Shown here piece by piece: positions 1 to 8,492 of a stretch of 64,000 bases of DNA (position 1 is the first letter of the stretch; the number at the start of each line of letters is the position of its first letter). The stretch lies in NCBI RefSeq assembly GCF_002278925.1, contig NZ_NCJH01000008.1:62001-126000 (forward strand). The letters are read 5' to 3'. The position numbers and the translations under genes were made by a program. Below the pieces are notes generated by a model, which had not been told where the DNA came from, did not search any database, and saw only the letters and a program-made list of their open reading frames with translations. The DNA comes from Polaromonas sp. 39-63-25. GTDB lineage: Bacteria; Pseudomonadota; Gammaproteobacteria; Burkholderiales; Burkholderiaceae_C.

Positions 1-321
1 AACCAGGGGTTTGGTCAGGTAGTCGTCCGCGCCGCTGGTCATGCCCGTGCGGACGTGGGCGCGTTCCTGCAGCGAGGTCAGCAGGATGACGGGTGTGGCC
101 TGGATGGCGGGGTCGTTGCGCAGCGCCTGCAGCATGGCAAAACCGTCCATCACGGGCATGTTGACATCGCTGACCACCAGGTCGGGTGCGTTGCCCCGCA
201 CCAGCGCCAGCCCGGCGGCGCCGTTGTCCGCCTCGGCAACCTCATAACCTTCAAAGCGCAAGGCAGCAGCGATCAGGGTTCGGATCGCCTCATCGTCATC
301 GATGACCACAATCAGGGCCAT
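1..321 (-). CDS. Response regulator receiver protein (3' end cut by window)
   Basis: A CheY-like receiver domain reads from ATG at 321 towards the window start and is open at base 1, so only the first 107 residues are present. The acidic pair VIDDDE lies near residues 6-11, the phospho-acceptor aspartate is in VVSDVNMPVMDG (about residue 53), the conserved threonine is in LLTS and the lysine in YLTKPL. Nearly the whole receiver domain is therefore visible, and what follows (nothing, or an output domain) is unknown. It lies 152 bases downstream of nrtD on the same strand but need not be cotranscribed. Its partner kinase is not in the window. Confidence 0.85.
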   Translation of the reverse strand, partial: MALIVVIDDDEAIRTLIAAALRFEGYEVAEADNGAAGLALVRGNAPDLVVSDVNMPVMDGFAMLQALRNDPAIQATPVILLTSLQERAHVRTGMTSGADDYLTKPLV

Positions 322-473
322 CTCTTTATTCCATGAAAACAAGCGTCATGGCTGCAAGCTTACCAGCGCTGCCGGCATACTGGCGAGATGCCCCACGTTC
401 GCCAGGCCGGCCTGCCCCCGTTCGATCTGCCGCGGTGTCAGTCACACAGGGTTGTGCGCCCTGCGCTTGCCGG

Positions 474-1283
474 TCACGCGGCTTTTTCGACGTGGCCCTG
501 GCGGGTGTAGAGGAAATCGATCACCGCCTTGCGGTAGTGCAGATACTCGGAGCTTTCGGCCAGCGCCACCCGGTCGCGCGGCCGCGGCAGCGCCACGCTC
601 AGCACTTCGCCGATGGTGGCCGAGGGGCCGTTGGTCATCATCACGATGCGGTCGGACAGCAGCACCGCCTCGTCCACGTCATGCGTCACCATCACCACCG
701 TGCTCTGGGTGTTGGCAACGATCTGCAGCAGCTCATCCTGCAGCTTGGCGCGGGTCAGTGCGTCGAGGGCGCCAAACGGTTCGTCCAGCAGCAACACCTT
801 GGGCTCCATGCACAGGGCGCGGGCAATGCCGACCCGCTGCTTCATGCCACCCGAGATTTCGCCAGGGCGCTTTTGCGCTGCAGCGGTGAGGCCCACCATG
901 GCCAGCGCCGCGTCGGTGCGGGCCTTGAGTTGCGCCTTGTTCTCTTTGGCTGCAAACACGCGCTCCACCGCAAGGTAGACATTTTCAAAGCAGGTGAGCC
1001 AGGGCAGCAGCGAGTGGTTCTGGAACACCACGGCGCGCTCGGGGCCCGGGCCGGAGATTTCGCGGTTGGCGCACAGCAGCGTACCTTGCGTTGGCGTGGT
1101 CAGGCCGGCGATCAGGTTGAGCAGCGTGGACTTGCCACAGCCCGAGTGGCCGATCAGTGCCACAAACTCGCCCTTGGCGACCGTGAGGTTGATGTTCTGC
1201 AGTGCGCAGAACGGGCCTTTTTTGGTCTTGAAGGTCTGCTCGACGCCCTGGATCTCGATGTATTTGGTGGTCAATGAACTCAT
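474..1283 (-). CDS. nrtD: Nitrate ABC transporter, ATP-binding protein
   Basis: This is the ATPase of an NrtABD/NasFED-type uptake system for nitrate, coupling cytoplasmic ATP hydrolysis to transport through NrtB. In the 269 residues I see Walker A GHSGCGKST (45-53), the signature ISGGMKQR (143-150, a family variant of LSGGQ), Walker B VLLLDEPFGALD (163-174) and the H-loop VTHDVDEA (H201). It is a single-domain ATPase, lacking the substrate-binding domain fused in cyanobacterial NrtC. It is the last gene of nrtA-nrtB-nrtD, 29 bases after nrtB. The nitrate assignment rests on the neighbouring NrtA-type binding protein and NasR; the sequence alone would also fit a taurine/sulfonate ATPase of the same family. 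Confidence 0.88.
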   Translation of the reverse strand: MSSLTTKYIEIQGVEQTFKTKKGPFCALQNINLTVAKGEFVALIGHSGCGKSTLLNLIAGLTTPTQGTLLCANREISGPGPERAVVFQNHSLLPWLTCFENVYLAVERVFAAKENKAQLKARTDAALAMVGLTAAAQKRPGEISGGMKQRVGIARALCMEPKVLLLDEPFGALDALTRAKLQDELLQIVANTQSTVVMVTHDVDEAVLLSDRIVMMTNGPSATIGEVLSVALPRPRDRVALAESSEYLHYRKAVIDFLYTRQGHVEKAA

Positions 1284-1312
1284 GGTGCGTTCCTGGTTGG
1301 CAGGCCGGAGGC

Positions 1313-2278
1313 CTAACTTTTCACTTCTTCAAACGTGAAGGCCGTGGCGATCTTGATCAGCACAAATTCCAGCACCAGCCCGACGATGCCGATCACGAAA
1401 ATCGCGATGATGATGTTCTTGACGTTGAGGTTGTTCCACTCGTCCCAGACCCAGAAGCCGATGCCGACGCCGCCAGTCAGCATTTCTGCCGCGACGATGA
1501 CCAGCCAGGCGGTGCCAACGGCCAGCCGCACACCGGTCAGCATGTACGGCAGCACGGCGGGGAACAGGATCCTGGTGACGATCTTCCATTCGCTGAGATT
1601 GAGCACGCGCGCCACGTTCATGTAGTCCTGCGGCACGCGCTGCACGCCGACAGCGGTGTTGATGATCATGGGCCATATCGAGCAGATGAAGATGGTCCAG
1701 ATGGCGGCCGGATCGGCGCCCTTGAACACCAGCAGGCCGATCGGCAGCCAGGCCAGCGGCGAGACCGGGCGCAGCAGGCTGATCAAGGGATTGAACATGC
1801 GGCTCAGGAAGGTGAAGCGGCCAATCATGAAACCCACCGGAATGCCTACCACGGCCGCCAGGCCGAAGCCCATGGCCACGCGCTTGAGCGAGGACAGCAC
1901 GTTCCAGCCCACGCCCTGGTCGTTCGGGCCCTTGCTGTAGAACGGGTCCCTGAAGATCTCGATGGCCTGGATAAAGGTGTCTTTCGGTGAGGGAATGCTC
2001 GCCCCGGTGCCCATGGACACCAGTTCCCAGACCAGCACCAGCAAACCCATGCCCAGCAGCGGCGGCAGGATGCCCTGCCAGAGAATGGAGGCGTCCCGCG
2101 GTGATTTTGCTGGTGCGGCGGCTGGCACGGTGATTTTCATGCTGTTTTGGGCTGTAGTGCCCGTGGTATGGGCGTCATCAGCTATCAAATATGTAGCTGA
2201 TGGTTCCCTGGATTTGTCGCCACTGCGGGCTGCCGGCGCGGCAGCTTCGAGTGGGCTGTGGAATACGGCACTGACCAT
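1313..2278 (-). CDS. nrtB: Nitrate ABC transporter permease with repeat-derived N-terminus
   Basis: Inner-membrane permease of the nitrate importer, 321 residues, with several hydrophobic segments from about residue 68 onward and a typical binding-protein-dependent permease core. The start at 2278 is preceded on the coding strand by AAGGA seven bases upstream, whereas the internal ATG at 2140 (MKITVP, where homologues would be expected to begin) has no visible Shine-Dalgarno. The extra 46 residues include a stretch encoded by a copy of the dispersed TATTTGATAGCTG repeat (2143-2192), so the N-terminal extension appears to be repeat-derived and cytoplasmic. If translation really starts at 2140 the protein has 275 residues. 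Confidence 0.85.
   Translation of the reverse strand: MVSAVFHSPLEAAAPAARSGDKSREPSATYLIADDAHTTGTTAQNSMKITVPAAAPAKSPRDASILWQGILPPLLGMGLLVLVWELVSMGTGASIPSPKDTFIQAIEIFRDPFYSKGPNDQGVGWNVLSSLKRVAMGFGLAAVVGIPVGFMIGRFTFLSRMFNPLISLLRPVSPLAWLPIGLLVFKGADPAAIWTIFICSIWPMIINTAVGVQRVPQDYMNVARVLNLSEWKIVTRILFPAVLPYMLTGVRLAVGTAWLVIVAAEMLTGGVGIGFWVWDEWNNLNVKNIIIAIFVIGIVGLVLEFVLIKIATAFTFEEVKS
2143..2192 (-). repeat. Dispersed repeat family A, copy 1 (inside nrtB)
   Basis: Read on the minus strand this begins ATATTTGATAGCTG, continues with a CGCCCATACCACGGGC-like block and ends GCCCAAAAC. It matches the copies at 43897 and 58207 in order and spacing. It lies in frame within the 5' part of nrtB and codes for part of the N-terminal extension. 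Confidence 0.75.
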
Positions 2279-2350
2279 GGCGATTTCCTTGATGCAGTTT
2301 GATCAGGCGCGCTGCCTCAGCAGCGTGCGGTGAATCTGAGGTGGGTGGTT

Positions 2351-2533
2351 TCGGCAGCGGAAAGCGTTCTCCGGGGCGTCGATCCCCACTGCGTGGGGCC
2401 CCTCGCCGCGCCGTTCACGCTGCGGCCTCCCGGGTTGTGAGGAGTAGCGAGGCTCAGAGGTGTCGGCAGCGGAAAGCGTTCTCCGGGGCGTCGATCCCCA
2501 CTGCGTGGGGCCCCTCGCCGCGCCGTTCACGCT
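2351..2533. repeat. 71-bp perfect direct repeat at nrtA 3' end
   Basis: Bases 2351-2421 and 2463-2533 are identical by eye, offset by 112 bases. The distal copy includes the last codon and stop of nrtA (stop at 2527-2529), so the gene end and its downstream hairpin (CCCCAC-TGC-GTGGGG) appear to have been tandemly duplicated. This explains most of the nrtA-nrtB gap (2279-2526). No other gene is visible there. Confidence 0.9.
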
Positions 2534-3780
2534 TTCACCTTGAAGGAATCCGCGTACTTTTTCGGGTCCTTGCCATCCCAGACCGTGCCGTCCATCAGCT
2601 TGTGGCTACGCATCAGGTCCTTGGGCACGCTGACCTTGGCGGCGGCGGCGGCGTCCTTGTAGATGTCGATCTGGTTGATCTGCCTGGCAATGCCCAGGTA
2701 GTCCGGGTGGTCCTTGATCAGGCCCCAGCGCTTGTGCTGCGTCAGGAACCACATGCCGTCGGACAGGTAAGGGAAGTTGACCGCACCGTCGTTGAAGAAC
2801 TTCATGTAGTTCGGGTCGTCCCAGGTCTTGCCCATGCCGTTCTGGTAACGGCCCAGGATGCGCTGGTTGATCGCGTCGACGCTGGTGTTGACGTAGCTTT
2901 TTTCAGCAATCGTCTCGGCCATCTTGTTCTTGTTGGACAGGCTGGCGTCTATCCATTTGCCGGCTTCGATGATGGCGGCGGTGACGGCACGCGCCGTGTT
3001 CGGGTATTTTCTGGCGAAGTCGGCTGTCGTGCCCAGCACCTTTTCAGGATGGTCTTTCCAGATGTCCTGGGTGGTCGTGGCGGTCACGCCGATGCCGTCG
3101 ATGATGGCGCGGTGGTTCCAGGGTTCGCCCACGCAGAAGCCGTCCATGTTGCCGATGCGCATGTTGGCCACCATCTGCGGTGGCGGCACGGTGATGACCT
3201 TGGCGTCCTTCATCGGGTTGATGCCGTTGGCTGCCAGCCAGTAATACAGCCACATCGCGTGGGTGCCGGTGGGAAAGGTCTGTGCGAAGGTGTATTCCCG
3301 CTTGTCGGAAGCCATCAGCTTCGCCAGGCCGGCGCCGTCCACGGCGCCCTTGTCGGCGATCTTCTTGGAGAGTGTGATGGCCTGGCCGTTGTGGTTCAGG
3401 TTCATCAGCACGGCCATGTCCTTTTTGGGGCCGGCCGTCCCCATGTGCACGCCGTAGATCAGTCCGTACAGCACATGGGCGAAGTCGAGTTCGCCGTTGA
3501 CCAGCTTGTCGCGCACGCCGGGCCAGCTGGCCTCCTTGCTGGGGATGATGGTCACGCCATGTTTCTTGTCAAAACCCATGACCGAGGCCATGACCACGCT
3601 GGCGCAGTCGGTCAGCGGAATGAAGCCTATCTTGACTTCCTTCTTCTCGGGCGCGTCGGATCCGGCCGCCCAGGCGCCGGGGTTGCCGATGCCGAAGGTG
3701 GCGGCGGCGCCCAGTGCACCGGCTTTGCGGATGAAGTCGCGGCGTGTCGGCTTGCCTGGAGCGGGGGAAGTTTGCGTCAT
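2527..3780 (-). CDS. nrtA: Nitrate ABC transporter substrate-binding protein
   Basis: Periplasmic nitrate-binding protein of the NrtA/CmpA/NasF family, 417 residues. The N-terminus carries a twin-arginine-type signal (TRRDFIRKAG, about residues 13-22, then an Ala-rich segment ending AWAAG), so it is probably exported folded by Tat. The start at 3780 is chosen because the coding strand has AAGGAG six bases upstream; an upstream in-frame start at 3801 lies before that site. The body contains motifs typical of the family, such as GFCVGEPWNHRA. It heads nrtA-nrtB-nrtD. The 341-base leader holds a sigma-54 promoter and an ANTAR-type antiterminator, so expression should need nitrogen limitation plus nitrate or nitrite. 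Confidence 0.9.
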   Translation of the reverse strand: MTQTSPAPGKPTRRDFIRKAGALGAAATFGIGNPGAWAAGSDAPEKKEVKIGFIPLTDCASVVMASVMGFDKKHGVTIIPSKEASWPGVRDKLVNGELDFAHVLYGLIYGVHMGTAGPKKDMAVLMNLNHNGQAITLSKKIADKGAVDGAGLAKLMASDKREYTFAQTFPTGTHAMWLYYWLAANGINPMKDAKVITVPPPQMVANMRIGNMDGFCVGEPWNHRAIIDGIGVTATTTQDIWKDHPEKVLGTTADFARKYPNTARAVTAAIIEAGKWIDASLSNKNKMAETIAEKSYVNTSVDAINQRILGRYQNGMGKTWDDPNYMKFFNDGAVNFPYLSDGMWFLTQHKRWGLIKDHPDYLGIARQINQIDIYKDAAAAAKVSVPKDLMRSHKLMDGTVWDGKDPKKYADSFKVKA

Positions 3781-3841
3781 GTGGAACTCCTTGAGTGACA
3801 AAACAGAAGACTGAAAAAGAAGCGCGAAAAATCAAAAGAGG

Positions 3842-3899
3842 AAAAACAAAACGGCGCCCATTTCTGGCCTGCGCAAGCAGGCTGGAAATGGACGCCGTT
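3842..3899 (-). terminator. Leader terminator of nrtA (attenuator)
   Basis: On the minus strand AACGGCG-T-CCATTTC folds onto GAAATGG-G-CGCCGTT with an inner GCCTG/CAGGC stem and a 6-base loop, followed by TTTTGTTTTT. This is a strong intrinsic terminator about 60 bases before the nrtA start. Its 5' arm (3890-3899) is shared with hairpin P2 of the antiterminator, so the two structures exclude each other. Confidence 0.88.
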
Positions 3900-3946
3900 G
3901 TCCGGTGAAGCCGTGGAAGACTTTTGAAACGGACCGTCGTTGGCCC
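3890..3946 (-). promoter_or_regulatory. Two-hairpin ANTAR (NasR-type) antiterminator RNA
   Basis: P1 (3946-3931) is GGGCC-AACGAC-GGTCC, a 5-bp stem with one G-U pair. P2 (3903-3890) is GGAC-AACGGC-GTCC. Both have six-base loops with A at position 1 and G at position 4, the rule known for RNA targets of ANTAR proteins, and both loops start AACG. P2 overlaps the 5' arm of the terminator at 3842-3899. The 27-base linker between P1 and P2 is longer than I would expect. The gene just upstream encodes a NIT-ANTAR protein, its likely ligand-responsive binder. Confidence 0.82.
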
Positions 3947-3962
3947 CTTCATGCCATCAACT

Positions 3963-3980
3963 AAGCAGTAACCGTGCCAG
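3963..3980 (-). promoter_or_regulatory. Sigma-54 promoter of nrtA
   Basis: The minus strand reads CTGGCACGGTTACTGCTT, matching the RpoN consensus with GG (3978-3977) and GC (3966-3965) separated by exactly 10 bases. Transcription should start near 3953, a few bases before hairpin P1. Confidence 0.88.
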
Positions 3981-4072
3981 ATGATTTCGATGTGGGGGGT
4001 GGGCTGGTGCTTGCCTCTGAAAAACGGCTTGGCGCGGCAGCGCCGGGAGCGCAGGACACGTTCAGCCGGGGT

Positions 4073-4087
4073 GCGCCATCCTGGTGC
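4073..4087 (-). promoter_or_regulatory. Candidate NtrC enhancer site
   Basis: The minus strand reads GCAC-N7-GCGC, one base from the NtrC dyad GCAC-N7-GTGC. It is centred about 125 bases upstream of the predicted start site, a usual distance for an enhancer. Only one such site is clear. Confidence 0.55.
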
Positions 4088-4121
4088 GAATGCCCTCAGG
4101 CGGCACAGGCCTTGTGCTGAA

Positions 4122-5414
4122 TCAGGGCGTTCCGGTGGCCAGGTAGTCCGCCATGGCCAGCACGGCTTCGGCCACGTCGGTCAGGCGGCGGTTCTGGTTC
4201 ATGGCGGTTTGCCTGAGCATCTTGTAGGCCTCTTCTTCACTGAGCTTGCGGTGCGCCATCAGCAGGCCCTTGGCGCGTTCAATGAGCTTTCGCTCGTTGA
4301 GGGAGGCGCGCGCCGTCTCCAGCTCGTCGCTCATGGCCTGCAGCCGGCTCGCCTGGTCCTGGACCAGCTCGAGGATGGAGCGGTCCAGGTGCGGGCCGTA
4401 AGCAGTGGCCGCGGGACCGGTCTGGCCCGTTCCTGCCGGCAGGCCGCCGCCCTGTGCCGTGAGCGCGGCGAGGATCATCTGGTGGTCGCGCAGTTCGGCG
4501 CGGGCCTGCACGATCTTCTGTTCGCACAGCAGCAGGAGTTCGGCCGCCAACTGGTCCTCGACGGTTTTCATGGCGTCGATGCGGTGGGTGCAGCAGTCGA
4601 ACCAGGTCTGGCTCAGGTTGGGGTCAAGGGCGCCGGCCGCCACCGAGCAGGCGATGCGGCGCAGGCGTTCGAGGTCTGCCAGCGTGGCGGTGCTCTGGCT
4701 GGTCTGCCAGAGTTCGCGCAGCGCCGGTGTCGAAAAATCGTTGAACACCTGCACGCAGCGTTCCTGCGACTGGATCAGGTGCAGCCACTGCTGCTGGCGC
4801 TGGCTGTCGGTCTGGCCCGAAGCGAAGGTGGCCGCGCCAAACGCGCGTTCCTGACCGGCAAACTCCTTGCCCTGCATGAAATTGAACATGGCCACCAGCA
4901 GGCGCGAGATCTCGGGGTTGGTGGCGCTATCGGCCGCTTCAAAGACCACGGCCAGCAGGCCGGCGATCAGCTTGACAAAGGCCGCGGTGGCCTCGGCCGC
5001 GGCCACGTTCTGCGTGCTGATGCGGGCCCGCAGGGCGGGCAGGGCGTCGAGCTCGTGCAGGACAAAGGCAATGCGGCTGAACAGCCGGGCGCCGTTGTTC
5101 AGGTGGCCGGCATCGGTGTCCAGGTGGTCGAAGCTGGCGCGCAACTCGTCCTCGACCTGCTGGCAATCGAGCACCTGGCGGGGCAACTGTGCGGCGAACC
5201 GGACGCCCTGCGAGCCCAGAAAAACATTGGAAATGCCGCGTTCCTTCTGCAGCGCGTGGACCAGCCGCCCGATCACGTTGACCAGCGCGCTGGTGCGGGT
5301 GAGTTGCTCGAGGTCGTTGATTTCGCAACGCCTGGCGGCAATCAGAAAGCTCAATCCGGATTTCATCGTTTCAGTCAAAGGAAGGAAGGTTCGCCATTGT
5401 CCAGCAACATTCAT
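4122..5414 (-). CDS. nasR: Nitrate/nitrite-sensing transcription antiterminator (NIT-ANTAR)
   Basis: Predicted cytoplasmic antiterminator of the NasR type, 430 residues. Residues from about 40 to 300 form an all-helical NIT sensor domain (begins near [17 protein letters not shown]) that binds nitrate or nitrite. The last 65 residues form an ANTAR RNA-binding domain ([20 protein letters not shown], then [19 protein letters not shown]). It should release the terminator in the nrtA leader when ligand is present. It sits directly upstream of and co-oriented with nrtABD and is divergent from tsaD (63 bases apart). The start at 5414 has only a weak site; MKSG at 5366 is an alternative. Confidence 0.9.
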   Translation of the reverse strand: MNVAGQWRTFLPLTETMKSGLSFLIAARRCEINDLEQLTRTSALVNVIGRLVHALQKERGISNVFLGSQGVRFAAQLPRQVLDCQQVEDELRASFDHLDTDAGHLNNGARLFSRIAFVLHELDALPALRARISTQNVAAAEATAAFVKLIAGLLAVVFEAADSATNPEISRLLVAMFNFMQGKEFAGQERAFGAATFASGQTDSQRQQQWLHLIQSQERCVQVFNDFSTPALRELWQTSQSTATLADLERLRRIACSVAAGALDPNLSQTWFDCCTHRIDAMKTVEDQLAAELLLLCEQKIVQARAELRDHQMILAALTAQGGGLPAGTGQTGPAATAYGPHLDRSILELVQDQASRLQAMSDELETARASLNERKLIERAKGLLMAHRKLSEEEAYKMLRQTAMNQNRRLTDVAEAVLAMADYLATGTP

Positions 5415-5477
5415 GCCTCGGGCCGCTTCTGGTCCGGATCCGGGGCGAACGGCACACCGCGCTTTACACTGGGTGCC

Positions 5478-6515
5478 ATGCTTGTACTGGGAATTGAATC
5501 GAGTTGTGACGAAACCGGCGTGGCGCTTGTCGACGCCTCAGGCCAGGGCGTGCCGGCCTTGCTGGCGCACGCGCTGCACAGCCAGATCGACATGCACCAG
5601 GCCTATGGCGGCGTGGTGCCCGAACTGGCCAGCCGCGACCACATCCGGCGTGTGTTGCCGCTGATCAGCGAGGTGCTGGGCCAGGCGCAGCGTTCGCTGG
5701 CCGACGTCGACGTGGTGGCCTACACGCGCGGCCCGGGCCTGGCGGGCGCGCTGCTGGTGGGTGCGGGCGTGGCCTGCTCGCTGGCGGCGGCCTTGGGCAA
5801 GCCGGTGATGGGCGTGCATCACCTCGAGGGGCATTTGCTCTCGCCTTTTTTGAGCGCCGACCCCCCGCAGTTTTCTTTCGTGGCGCTGCTGGTGTCGGGT
5901 GGCCACACCCAGCTGATGCGGGTGGACCGGGTGGGCAGCTATGAGCTGCTGGGTGAAACCATTGACGATGCCGCCGGTGAGGCATTTGACAAATCGGCCA
6001 AGTTGCTGGGCCTGCCTTACCCCGGCGGGCCGCACCTGGCCAAACTGGCGCTGGGCGGCGACGCCCAGGCCTTCAAGTTGCCCCGGCCGCTGCTGCACAG
6101 CGGCGACCTCGATTTTTCATTTTCCGGCCTGAAAACCGCAGTATTGACGCAGGCCAAAAAACTCGGCGAGCCCATGGGCGAGCAGGCCCGGGCCGACCTG
6201 GCGGCCTCGACGCAGGCGGCCATTGTGGAGGTGCTGGTCAAAAAATCGGTGAAAGCGCTGGAGCAGACCGGCTTGAAGCGGCTGGTGGTGGCCGGTGGCG
6301 TGGGGGCCAATGCCTTGCTGCGCGAACAACTCAACGCGGCCTGCAGCAAAAAGGGGATTCGGGTGCATTACCCTGAGATGCATTTGTGCACCGATAACGG
6401 CGCCATGATCGCGCTGGCGGCCGGCATGCGGCTGCAGGCAGGCCTGGAAAGTCTGCAGCGCGGCTACACCTTTGACGTGAAGCCGCGCTGGGGTCTGGCG
6501 GAAATCACTGCCTGA
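5478..6515 (+). CDS. tsaD: tRNA N6-adenosine threonylcarbamoyltransferase
   Basis: TsaD (formerly Gcp/YgjD) transfers the threonylcarbamoyl group to A37 of ANN-decoding tRNAs, working with TsaB and TsaE. The 345-residue length is normal. The ASKHA fold starts at once with [13 protein letters not shown], the iron-binding motif HHLEGH is at about 114-119, and [12 protein letters not shown] and TDNGAMIA are near the C-terminus. The open frame runs far upstream, but the family start and the absence of homology before it place the start at 5478. It is monocistronic here, with hsp20 convergent downstream. Confidence 0.96.
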   Translation: MLVLGIESSCDETGVALVDASGQGVPALLAHALHSQIDMHQAYGGVVPELASRDHIRRVLPLISEVLGQAQRSLADVDVVAYTRGPGLAGALLVGAGVACSLAAALGKPVMGVHHLEGHLLSPFLSADPPQFSFVALLVSGGHTQLMRVDRVGSYELLGETIDDAAGEAFDKSAKLLGLPYPGGPHLAKLALGGDAQAFKLPRPLLHSGDLDFSFSGLKTAVLTQAKKLGEPMGEQARADLAASTQAAIVEVLVKKSVKALEQTGLKRLVVAGGVGANALLREQLNAACSKKGIRVHYPEMHLCTDNGAMIALAAGMRLQAGLESLQRGYTFDVKPRWGLAEITA

Positions 6516-6529
6516 CCCGGTTTGCCGGC

Positions 6530-6642
6530 GGCGCAGGGGGCTAGACGCAGTGGGCGAACGTGGGGGCCGGGTTTTTCCGCCGGGCCGCCCCAAGGAAAAA
6601 CGCGCCCCCTCGGGGGGCAGAGAGCGACCGTGGGGGCCAGGT
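6530..6642. repeat. Dispersed repeat family B, copy 1
   Basis: The convergent tsaD/hsp20 gap holds GCCCCCTCGGGGGGCAG plus two near-identical segments, 6554-6572 and 6624-6642 (GCGAACGTGGGGGCCGGGT and GCGACCGTGGGGGCCAGGT). The same words occur at 31270-31328 and, in altered form, at 46568-46615. The GC palindrome could act as a bidirectional transcription stop. Confidence 0.7.
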
Positions 6643-6643
6643 C

Positions 6644-7045
6644 TTACTGAATCGTCAGCTGCGCCACGTTGCTGACCGGGACCTTTTTTCCCAGCGTCAA
6701 GGTCAACACGCCGTTTTCCAGTTTGGCGGTGCTTGCAGTGGCGTCGATTTCCACAGGAAAACGGTAAGCCGCCTTGACCTTGCGTGCGGCATCGGCTTTG
6801 CTGGCAATACGCACCACATCGCCTTCGATGCCGATGTCCAGCTGTTCCCTGGCCAGGCCTGGAACGTCCAGTTGCAGTGAATAGGCCTTGTCGCCGTCTT
6901 CCACCGACGCCGATTGGGCGGGGCGGCTGTCGGACAGGGAGCCCAGGGTGTCACTCAGGAATTTGTCAAGGGCGCCATTGCTGACCAGCGAGGAGGCGGG
7001 ACGCTGAAAGTTTCGTGCAGGACGGCCGGCAAGTGAATAAAACAT
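6644..7045 (-). CDS. Small heat shock protein, Hsp20/alpha-crystallin family
   Basis: ATP-independent holdase chaperone of 133 residues. The alpha-crystallin domain spans about residues 52-133, with the class signature LENGVLTLTL near the C-terminus. A GGAG site lies just upstream of ATG 7045. The C-terminal tail is short (VAQLTIQ); it has an I/L-x-I/L-like end that could mediate oligomer contacts. It is divergent from the substrate-binding protein at 7163. A 14-base palindrome in its leader (7067-7080) may bear on regulation. Confidence 0.9.
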   Translation of the reverse strand: MFYSLAGRPARNFQRPASSLVSNGALDKFLSDTLGSLSDSRPAQSASVEDGDKAYSLQLDVPGLAREQLDIGIEGDVVRIASKADAARKVKAAYRFPVEIDATASTAKLENGVLTLTLGKKVPVSNVAQLTIQ

Positions 7046-7066
7046 AAGGACTCCAGTTGGTTGGGC

Positions 7067-7080
7067 GGGAAAATTTTCCC
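7067..7080. promoter_or_regulatory. Perfect 14-bp palindrome upstream of hsp20
   Basis: GGGAAAATTTTCCC is a perfect palindrome 22 bases before the hsp20 start codon, in the divergent region with the gene at 7163. It could be an operator or a leader-RNA hairpin. No match to a heat-shock promoter is clear. Confidence 0.4.
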
Positions 7081-7162
7081 CTTACACTTCGCGGCTCCCA
7101 ATCGTGATCGCCGCATGCACAGCAGGTAAGCGTGCCCAGGCGTATTTCAAGGAAATTCCAGA

Positions 7163-8455
7163 ATGTATTTTTTCAGTTCCAGGGTCTTGAAACGTGCCGT
7201 ACTGGCCCTAGGCGCGAGCGTCTGCCTGTGGTCGGCCAGTGCCTCTGCACAGCAGCCCGTGGCGGCACCGTCTCCTGTGCGCGTCGCGCTGATCGAGAGT
7301 TTGTCCGGACCGTTTGCCAATACCGGCGAAGCCGTGTTCCGCAACCTGGTGTGGGCCGCGGAGCGCGTCAATGCGCGCGGCGGCCTCAAGCTGCCCGGCG
7401 GCAATCGCCCGCTGGTTTTCGAGCGCTACGACAGCAAGGGCCAGAACGAGGAAGCCCTGTCGGCCCTGCGCTCCGCCCTCGATGACGGGATCACGCTGGT
7501 GACCCAGGGCAACTCGTCGTCGACGGCCGCGGTGCTGATCGATGCGATCAACAAACACAATGAGCGCCAGCCGGCGCAGCGCGTGCTGTACCTGAATTAT
7601 TCCGCGGTGGATCCGGTGCTGACCAATGAAAAATGCAGCTACTGGCACTTCCGCTTCGATGCCCACGCCGACATGCGCATGGCCGCGCTGATGGACGTAC
7701 TCAAGGACGACAAGGCGGTCAAGAGCATTTACCTGATCGGGCAGGACTACAGCTTCGGCCAGGCCGTGCTGCGCGAAGCCCGCCGGCAACTGGGTGCCCA
7801 GCGCCCCGATGTGCAGATCGTCGGTGACGAGTTGCACCCGATGGGCCGCGTCAAGGACTTTCTTCCCTATGCCGCCAAGATCAAGGCCAGCGGTGCACAG
7901 GCCGTGCTTACCGGCAACTGGGGGAACGATCTGACCCTGCTGGTCAAGGCCGCGAGGGACGTGGGTTTTGAAGGCAGCTTCTACACGTTTTACGGCAATG
8001 CGCTGGGCGTCCCCGCCGCGCTCGGTGATGCCGGCGTCGGCAAGGTCATCGCCGTGGCCGACTGGTTTCCCAACGAGCCGGGTGCCCAGTCGGAGGCGTT
8101 TTACCAGTCCTTCCGACAACGTTTTCCGAAACCCCAGGACGACTATGTGCACATGCGCATGCAGCTGATGGTCGAGGCCCTGGCGCAGAGCATCGAAAAA
8201 GCCCGTACGGTGGAGTCAACCGCCGTCGCCGCGCAGCTGGAAAAGGCGACGGTGCTGTTTGCCGGCCACAAGGGCGTGATGCGCAGCGCCGACCACCAGT
8301 TCCAGCAGCCGCTGCTGGTGGCCGTGATGGACAAGCAGGGGACACCCGGCGTCAGGTTCGATGTGGAGGGCTCGGGTTATGGGTTTCGTGTGATCAAGAC
8401 CATCGCTGCAGCGCGCTCCGAACAGGCGCACAGCTGCAGGATGCAGCGGCCCTGA
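7163..8455 (+). CDS. Periplasmic binding protein, branched-chain amino acid/amide type
   Basis: A 430-residue exported solute-binding protein of the LivJ/type I fold. The signal peptide covers about residues 1-30 (KR, then a hydrophobic run ending SASA-QQ). The mature part begins VRVALIESLSGPFANTGEA, the usual family opening. SSSTAAVLIDAIN and YLIGQDYSFGQ belong to the two lobes. There are no permease or ATPase genes next to it, so it is an orphan component or a binding protein for a sensor. AAGGAAATTCC precedes the start. The ligand cannot be read from the sequence. Confidence 0.85.
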   Translation: MYFFSSRVLKRAVLALGASVCLWSASASAQQPVAAPSPVRVALIESLSGPFANTGEAVFRNLVWAAERVNARGGLKLPGGNRPLVFERYDSKGQNEEALSALRSALDDGITLVTQGNSSSTAAVLIDAINKHNERQPAQRVLYLNYSAVDPVLTNEKCSYWHFRFDAHADMRMAALMDVLKDDKAVKSIYLIGQDYSFGQAVLREARRQLGAQRPDVQIVGDELHPMGRVKDFLPYAAKIKASGAQAVLTGNWGNDLTLLVKAARDVGFEGSFYTFYGNALGVPAALGDAGVGKVIAVADWFPNEPGAQSEAFYQSFRQRFPKPQDDYVHMRMQLMVEALAQSIEKARTVESTAVAAQLEKATVLFAGHKGVMRSADHQFQQPLLVAVMDKQGTPGVRFDVEGSGYGFRVIKTIAAARSEQAHSCRMQRP

Positions 8456-8492
8456 ACCGCACGCCAACGCCCCCCTCCGCTGAAAGACACGC

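Noticed and set aside
3981-5477. Upstream extension of the tsaD frame
   Set aside because: The frame is open for 499 codons, but it overlaps nasR on the other strand, has no family similarity, and TsaD begins at MLVLGIESS.
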